The notes beneath the pieces are model-generated. The model saw only the letters and a program-made list of their open reading frames with translations. It was not told where the DNA came from and did no database searches. DNA of 11,331 nt from contig JBGTDX010000017.1 in the NCBI GenBank assembly GCA_041748075.1, forward strand, positions 1 through 11,331, in the 5' to 3' direction. Positions within the stretch are counted from its first letter, which is position 1; each line of letters opens with the position of its first letter. The position numbers and the translations under genes were made by a program. This DNA comes from JBGSYJ01 sp041748075 (GTDB taxonomy: Bacteria > Acidobacteriota > Thermoanaerobaculia > Gp7-AA8). This document shows positions 8,098 to 11,331 of this stretch, one piece after another.

Positions 8098-8307
8098 ATG
8101 TTCATCTGGTGTCCGCGATGTGCTGAGGGTGCTGATTCAGAAGGATCGACTCTCTGGGCCGGAGATTTCTCAGACGAACAGTTGAGAATCGGTGACCGGT
8201 TCGTGCGTGACTCGTCCGAGGATGCTTTCTATTGCGTCGTCTGCGAAGCGAAAGGGATCTACTGCGAAGCGGAGATTCAGGAGGGTCGTGGCGAAGATAC
8301 TCGCTAA
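8098..8307 (+). CDS. Small CxxC (zinc-ribbon-like) protein, 69 aa
   Basis: The ATG at 8098 lies 9 bases after the preceding stop, in the same direction, so it is likely the third gene of the regulator unit. The protein has CPRC at residues 5-8 and CVVC near residues 46-49, followed by another Cys in KGIYC. This four-cysteine spacing suits a small zinc ribbon. The centre is acidic, and there is no membrane segment. Upstream GCGGAA is at best a weak ribosome-binding site, so translation may be coupled to the gene before. It could bind nucleic acid or a protein partner; no function can be assigned. Short length keeps confidence moderate. Confidence 0.6.
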   Translation: MFIWCPRCAEGADSEGSTLWAGDFSDEQLRIGDRFVRDSSEDAFYCVVCEAKGIYCEAEIQEGRGEDTR

Positions 8308-8316
8308 ATGTCTCCA

Positions 8317-9594
8317 TCAGAGTACATGTAGCGCGGTCCGCGCTACAACCCCAAGCCACGCTGAGAAAATGCCGACCATAGCAATCCGTGCCAGGCGAAG
8401 AGGCATCGGCAAACTCGTTCCGCCGAGAAGGCCTCGGAATACGCGAATCGAGCTGAGTAGACATACTCCAAAGAGAATAACGTTACCGACGAACCAAAGG
8501 CCTCTGGCCGTCATCCCTCCAAGTATCGGGGTGAACTGCCCAAACAGAAGTATTGGATGATACGTTGCGTAGAAGCCAACGAGTGCGAGCGTTGAACCGA
8601 GGGAAAACAGCGTAATCATTCGCCGGTCTCCGACCGTGAGTGCGAGCGGCAACAGCCAGATTAGATAGTGCGCTGCGACGCCCGAGTAGATGCAAAAGAA
8701 GAGGAGCGGAATCGTTACCGAAGTTGCTGTAACGGGCTGTTCGGGATCCCTGATCGCAATCACGCAGAGCCATACGGCATAGGCTAGGAGAAAGAGCACT
8801 TTTGTTTCAGTCGGCGCATAATCAGTAATAGTGGCCAATTGTCCTTCGCGAGTCAGCGCGCGAATAATCGCCGCCCATCCGAAGTCAGGGACCCCGCTAT
8901 AGCCCAACACTTCGCGAATGAACGCTTTTGGCGCGAAGAGCAAGTAAGGAAGGCTCGAGAATGCAGTCGCGAATAGTGCGAGCGCCAGGAAACGAATTCG
9001 CTCCCTATGATTACGAAGCTTGAAGACGAATAGCGGAAGGAACAAGACTGGGAATGACCGGATCGCAATCGCGAGGCCCAGAAGTAGCGCCGATGCGGTT
9101 ACGAAGATCGACCCCGTCTTTCGCTCTGGATCGTGGTCGAAGGCAATCGTACTCGCGACAATGAGCATTGCAACTACGGGCATGATGTTGCCGTGAAACG
9201 CCGTTATCAGGATGGAGACCGGATTAATCGCCCAAACGAAGGCGCACACCCTTCGGCTCGCGGAAGTAGCGAAAGGAGCGTAGAGGAGTAGAAGCACCAC
9301 GATGCAGTCGGCCGCGATGGGCGCGAGTTTGACGACGAACTCGAAGCGCAGGGACAGCTTATGTGCTAAGAGCTTCATGCCCCCTTGCATAAACTGGGAG
9401 TAGGGCGCGTAAGGGAACAACAGGGTTCGGGCGTAGATGTTGTCGCCGCGAAGAACGGCATCTGCCATCTCTTCCATATTGACGAAGTCGGATACCCGCC
9501 CCTGGTGAATCACGGCGGCGGGGACGACGCGTACCGAGGCCGTGAGAAGGACAAGAGACAAAGGAATGACCCAACTCCGCGCTGTCGCTTTCAA
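8317..9594 (-). CDS. Polytopic membrane protein, GT-C-type glycosyltransferase-like
   Basis: A 425-residue integral membrane protein with about ten to twelve hydrophobic segments, starting with WVIPLSLVLLTASVRVVPAA. Features typical of the GT-C fold (PIG-M, GT87 and DUF2029-like polyprenyl-phosphate mannosyltransferases) are an acidic first loop (SDFVNMEEMADAVLRGDNIY), an aromatic YAPYSQF segment, a HGNIMPVVAML segment after the third helix, and a late YHPILLFGQFTPILGG loop. It would move a sugar from a lipid carrier at the membrane; acceptor and sugar are unknown. The start is TTG at 9594, with GGAA 8 bases upstream in the stop of the preceding gene; no earlier in-frame start exists. It is second in a two-gene unit, 4 bp after the propeller-like gene. 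Its last ten codons run through the hairpin at 8328-8346. Its end is only 9 bp from the opposite-strand gene end. Confidence 0.82.
   Translation of the reverse strand: MKATARSWVIPLSLVLLTASVRVVPAAVIHQGRVSDFVNMEEMADAVLRGDNIYARTLLFPYAPYSQFMQGGMKLLAHKLSLRFEFVVKLAPIAADCIVVLLLLYAPFATSASRRVCAFVWAINPVSILITAFHGNIMPVVAMLIVASTIAFDHDPERKTGSIFVTASALLLGLAIAIRSFPVLFLPLFVFKLRNHRERIRFLALALFATAFSSLPYLLFAPKAFIREVLGYSGVPDFGWAAIIRALTREGQLATITDYAPTETKVLFLLAYAVWLCVIAIRDPEQPVTATSVTIPLLFFCIYSGVAAHYLIWLLPLALTVGDRRMITLFSLGSTLALVGFYATYHPILLFGQFTPILGGMTARGLWFVGNVILFGVCLLSSIRVFRGLLGGTSLPMPLRLARIAMVGIFSAWLGVVARTALHVL
8328..8346. repeat. Perfect 19-bp palindrome at convergent gene ends
   Basis: GTAGCGCGG and CCGCGCTAC flank a single T. 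The palindrome lies inside the final codons of the membrane-protein gene (reading VVARTALHV) and 20 bp past the stop of the CxxC-protein gene. It could act as a transcript-end hairpin for the plus-strand unit, though no T-run follows. Confidence 0.6.
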
Positions 9595-9598
9595 GTCG

Positions 9599-10321
9599 TC
9601 ATTCCGGAATCCTGATCGTCAGGAGTTTCTCCTCAGCATGCACGAGGAGTCGCCGCCCGTCGACGCCAGCCAGACGGATCTCTCGCGCAATCCTGTCCTC
9701 ATCATCGGAGACAACGATAAGTTCGTCCGGCCGGTCTTTTCGGAGTCTCCATAGGCGTCCGGTCTTTGAGTCGTCCATGAAGATCGCGCCAGAGTTGGAG
9801 CGTTTGAGCCTTCCGGCTTCTCCGACCAGCGGACGCCTTCGACTCGTGACGCCATTCTCCAAATTCAAGACGACGAGCTCGTCACGCTGCCCAAGCGCAA
9901 TAACTAGGTTCGGGCCATCGAAGACGAGACCTTCGACACTCGCGTTAGGGATGCGCAAGCTGACCCTTTTTCCCGACGCGCGAACGACTCGAATGCTGCC
10001 GTCCTCAAACCCGATTGCAAGATTATCCATAGGGCCGCAGGCGATTGCTTGCCCGCCGTCATGCGCTAACAGCAGAAGCGATCCATCGGAAGAGGAGGCG
10101 ACGGCGCCAGACTCGGTGACCCATGCGGTTCTGCCTCCTGGACAGCTCGTTCGGTCCAGCAGAGTGTCGTCCCTCAGTTCCGTCTGCTCGACTAACGCCA
10201 GGATGCGCGGAATACGGCTGTATCTCCAGGAGATCCACCAAGAAAGAAGGGATGGGATAATTGTCGCAAAGGCAAGCAACCAGATCAGGATAGTCAGTTT
10301 ACGGTGCGTATTCCCTTGCAC
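9599..10321 (-). CDS. Membrane-anchored beta-propeller-like protein of unknown function
   Basis: The product has 240 residues. A basic start (MQGNTHRK) precedes one hydrophobic anchor, LTILIWLLAFATIIPSLLSW, so most of the protein is predicted outside the membrane. The rest has repeated short strands ending in acidic turns, as in WD40- or PQQ-like propellers: GGRTAWVTESGAVASSSDGS, DNLAIGFEDGSIRVV, GLVFDGPNLVIALGQRDELV, KTGRLWRLRKDR and RRLLVHAEEKLLTI. There are about four to five repeats, fewer than a full seven-blade ring. The start is GTG at 10321; an in-frame TAA lies 4 codons upstream, so no earlier start is possible. It ends 4 bp before the GT-C-like gene and probably forms one transcript with it, suggesting a joint role at the cell surface. 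Function is not assignable. Confidence 0.78.
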   Translation of the reverse strand: MQGNTHRKLTILIWLLAFATIIPSLLSWWISWRYSRIPRILALVEQTELRDDTLLDRTSCPGGRTAWVTESGAVASSSDGSLLLLAHDGGQAIACGPMDNLAIGFEDGSIRVVRASGKRVSLRIPNASVEGLVFDGPNLVIALGQRDELVVLNLENGVTSRRRPLVGEAGRLKRSNSGAIFMDDSKTGRLWRLRKDRPDELIVVSDDEDRIAREIRLAGVDGRRLLVHAEEKLLTIRIPE

Positions 10322-10426
10322 GGCCCGAGTTTAGCATGGCCCAAACCGTGCTGAAGGCTCTTCGTTTCTGCGATGAGAAGTCTCATCTGCTCGTACGAAT
10401 CCGGGGCTATCTCGAGGCCACTTCCA

Positions 10427-11107
10427 CTAGCTGCGTGCTCCAGGCGCGTGTCCTCTCGTGATTCGCGCCTCACTCCGCATCCGACGTCTGCTCATCGCCC
10501 AGGAGCAGATCGGACAATCGGCGGCGCGGTGCCTTAGCGCAGGGCAATACTCGCGTCCAAAGTAGATCATCTGCAGGTGCAGGCGGTTCCAGCTCTCTTC
10601 AGGGAACGCCTTTTTCAGATCGCGCTCGGTCTGCGAGACGCTTCTGCCGTTCGAAAGACCCCAGCGCCAGGCGAGGCGATGAATGTGGGTATCGACCGGA
10701 AACGCGTTTCGCCGGAACGCCTGCGCGAGGACGACCGATGCGGTCTTGTGCCCGACGCCCGGCAGCGTTTCGAGAAGCGTTTCGTCGTCAGGAACCCGTC
10801 CTCCATATTCAGTGGCGAGGATTCGGGCGAGCTTGCTGATGTTCTGCGCTTTCGAGGGCGCGAGGCCACAGCTCCGGATGCAAACGTGGATCTCTGTGAC
10901 GTCCAGCTTCGCCATCGCTTCGGCGGTGGATGCTCGCTGAAACAGCGCGGGTGTAACACGGTTGACCTGGGCGTCTGTCGTCTGAGCGGATAGAAGCACC
11001 GCGATCAGAAGTGTAAACGCGTCACTGTGATCGAGTGGTATGGGCGGATCGGGATAGAGATTGTCGAGGATCTCCTGAATTCGCTTCGTCTTCTCTGAGC
11101 GTTTCAC
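10427..11107 (-). CDS. nth: Endonuclease III (DNA glycosylase/AP lyase)
   Basis: A base-excision repair enzyme that removes oxidised pyrimidines and cleaves abasic sites. From the GTG at 11107 it has 226 residues, against 211 in E. coli. The conserved core is clear: LLIAVLLSAQTTD (about residues 33-45), the helix-hairpin-helix LPGVGHKTASVVLAQAF with catalytic K121, and VDTHIHRLAWRWGLS with catalytic D139. The usual C-terminal cluster CX6CX2CX5C is not present in that spacing; only C188, C198 and C201 are seen, within EYCPALRHRAADCPICSWA. This may be a subfamily variant without a standard [4Fe-4S] cluster. A longer frame up to 11275 would add about 56 residues, which are a translation of the repeat (ILRFAQDD), so the GTG start is preferred. 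It is followed by a 105-bp gap before the propeller-like gene. Confidence 0.92.
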   Translation of the reverse strand: MKRSEKTKRIQEILDNLYPDPPIPLDHSDAFTLLIAVLLSAQTTDAQVNRVTPALFQRASTAEAMAKLDVTEIHVCIRSCGLAPSKAQNISKLARILATEYGGRVPDDETLLETLPGVGHKTASVVLAQAFRRNAFPVDTHIHRLAWRWGLSNGRSVSQTERDLKKAFPEESWNRLHLQMIYFGREYCPALRHRAADCPICSWAMSRRRMRSEARITRGHAPGARS

Positions 11108-11227
11108 GCGGTCATCTTGAACGAGATGGCTTCGAGCACAAAGCGGCTGTGTGCCAGCGAGGTGTATCGATGTCTCGTCCCTGAGCGCTTCTAATGAACC
11201 TCTCCGGAACCGGGAGGGATGTAGAAA

Positions 11228-11312
11228 CACGTCATCCTGAGCGAAGCGAAGGATCTGCTGAAGAGGATCGAGCACTGCAAACGAGATCCTTCGCTTCGCT
11301 CAGGATGACGTG
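11228..11312. repeat. Perfect 29-bp inverted repeat with GTCATCCTGAGCGAAGCG arms
   Basis: The arms 11228-11256 and 11284-11312 are perfect reverse complements over 29 bases with a 27-base loop. The arm core is the same as in the copy at 5107-5193, but the loops differ. It sits about 120 bp upstream of nth. A further degenerate right-arm piece (CCTCGCTCAGCATGACAC) follows at 11314-11331 and runs off the window, so the array may continue. The stretch 11108-11227 holds no gene I can support. Confidence 0.95.
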
Positions 11313-11331
11313 GCCTCGCTCAGCATGACAC

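Noticed and set aside
9385..10334. Plus-strand frames opposite the GT-C and propeller genes
   Set aside because: They are antisense shadows; the minus-strand frames have transmembrane and strand patterns and tandem spacing.
10371..10387. GATGAGA/TCTCATC hairpin as nth terminator
   Set aside because: Stem is only 6-7 bp with a very small loop and no T-run on the minus strand; not enough to call a terminator.
10336..10461. Short plus-strand frame beginning MAQTVLKALRF
   Set aside because: No ribosome-binding site, no motif, and it overlaps the 3' end of nth on the opposite strand.

Overview
The window reads as bacterial chromosomal DNA from a high-GC, probably uncultivated lineage. Gene style (RhlE, a FitA/VapBC-type pair, a streptogramin-lyase-like propeller, a short-form ThiC, an RsbU-type phosphatase) and inverted repeats carrying the GTCATCCTGAGCGAAGCGAAGGATC sequence, which I recall from Acidobacteriota-like metagenomic genomes, suggest Acidobacteriota or a neighbouring phylum. 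That assignment is inference only.

Layout from left to right. (1) A DEAD-box RNA helicase (rhlE-like, +) lacks only its first few codons. (2) A 173-bp inverted repeat lies between its end and a convergent vapBC toxin-antitoxin pair (-). The vapBC promoter carries a perfect palindrome over a consensus -35 box. (3) A 5'-truncated Vgb-like propeller remnant (-) abuts a TPP riboswitch (+). (4) The riboswitch precedes a thiC that is broken twice: by an in-frame amber codon and by apparent loss of the radical-SAM CX2CX4C cysteine motif. An intact YbaK-type aminoacyl-tRNA deacylase gene follows 10 bp downstream. (5) A second inverted-repeat block separates this unit from a convergent membrane-anchored RsbU/SpoIIE-type PP2C phosphatase (-). 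(6) Divergent from the phosphatase is a three-gene unit (+): a stand-alone response regulator, an unrecognised 361-aa protein overlapping it, and a 69-aa CxxC protein. (7) A convergent two-gene unit (-) encodes a membrane-anchored beta-propeller-like protein and a polytopic GT-C-type glycosyltransferase-like protein. (8) An endonuclease III gene (nth, -) is preceded by a third inverted-repeat copy at the right edge.

The most notable biology is thiC decay in place. The riboswitch aptamer looks intact, but the enzyme it should control cannot be made at full length and would lack its iron-sulfur ligands. The riboswitch may now chiefly affect the downstream deacylase. The inverted repeats share a TGTCATCC(C/T)GAGC end. 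Two of the three full copies lie exactly between convergent genes, suggesting a bidirectional terminator role and a mobile-repeat origin. I saw no CRISPR array, tRNA, rRNA, insertion sequence with transposase, or obvious phage gene. The phosphatase, response regulator and unknown-gene block is the best candidate for an undescribed small signalling module, but its function cannot be assigned from sequence.
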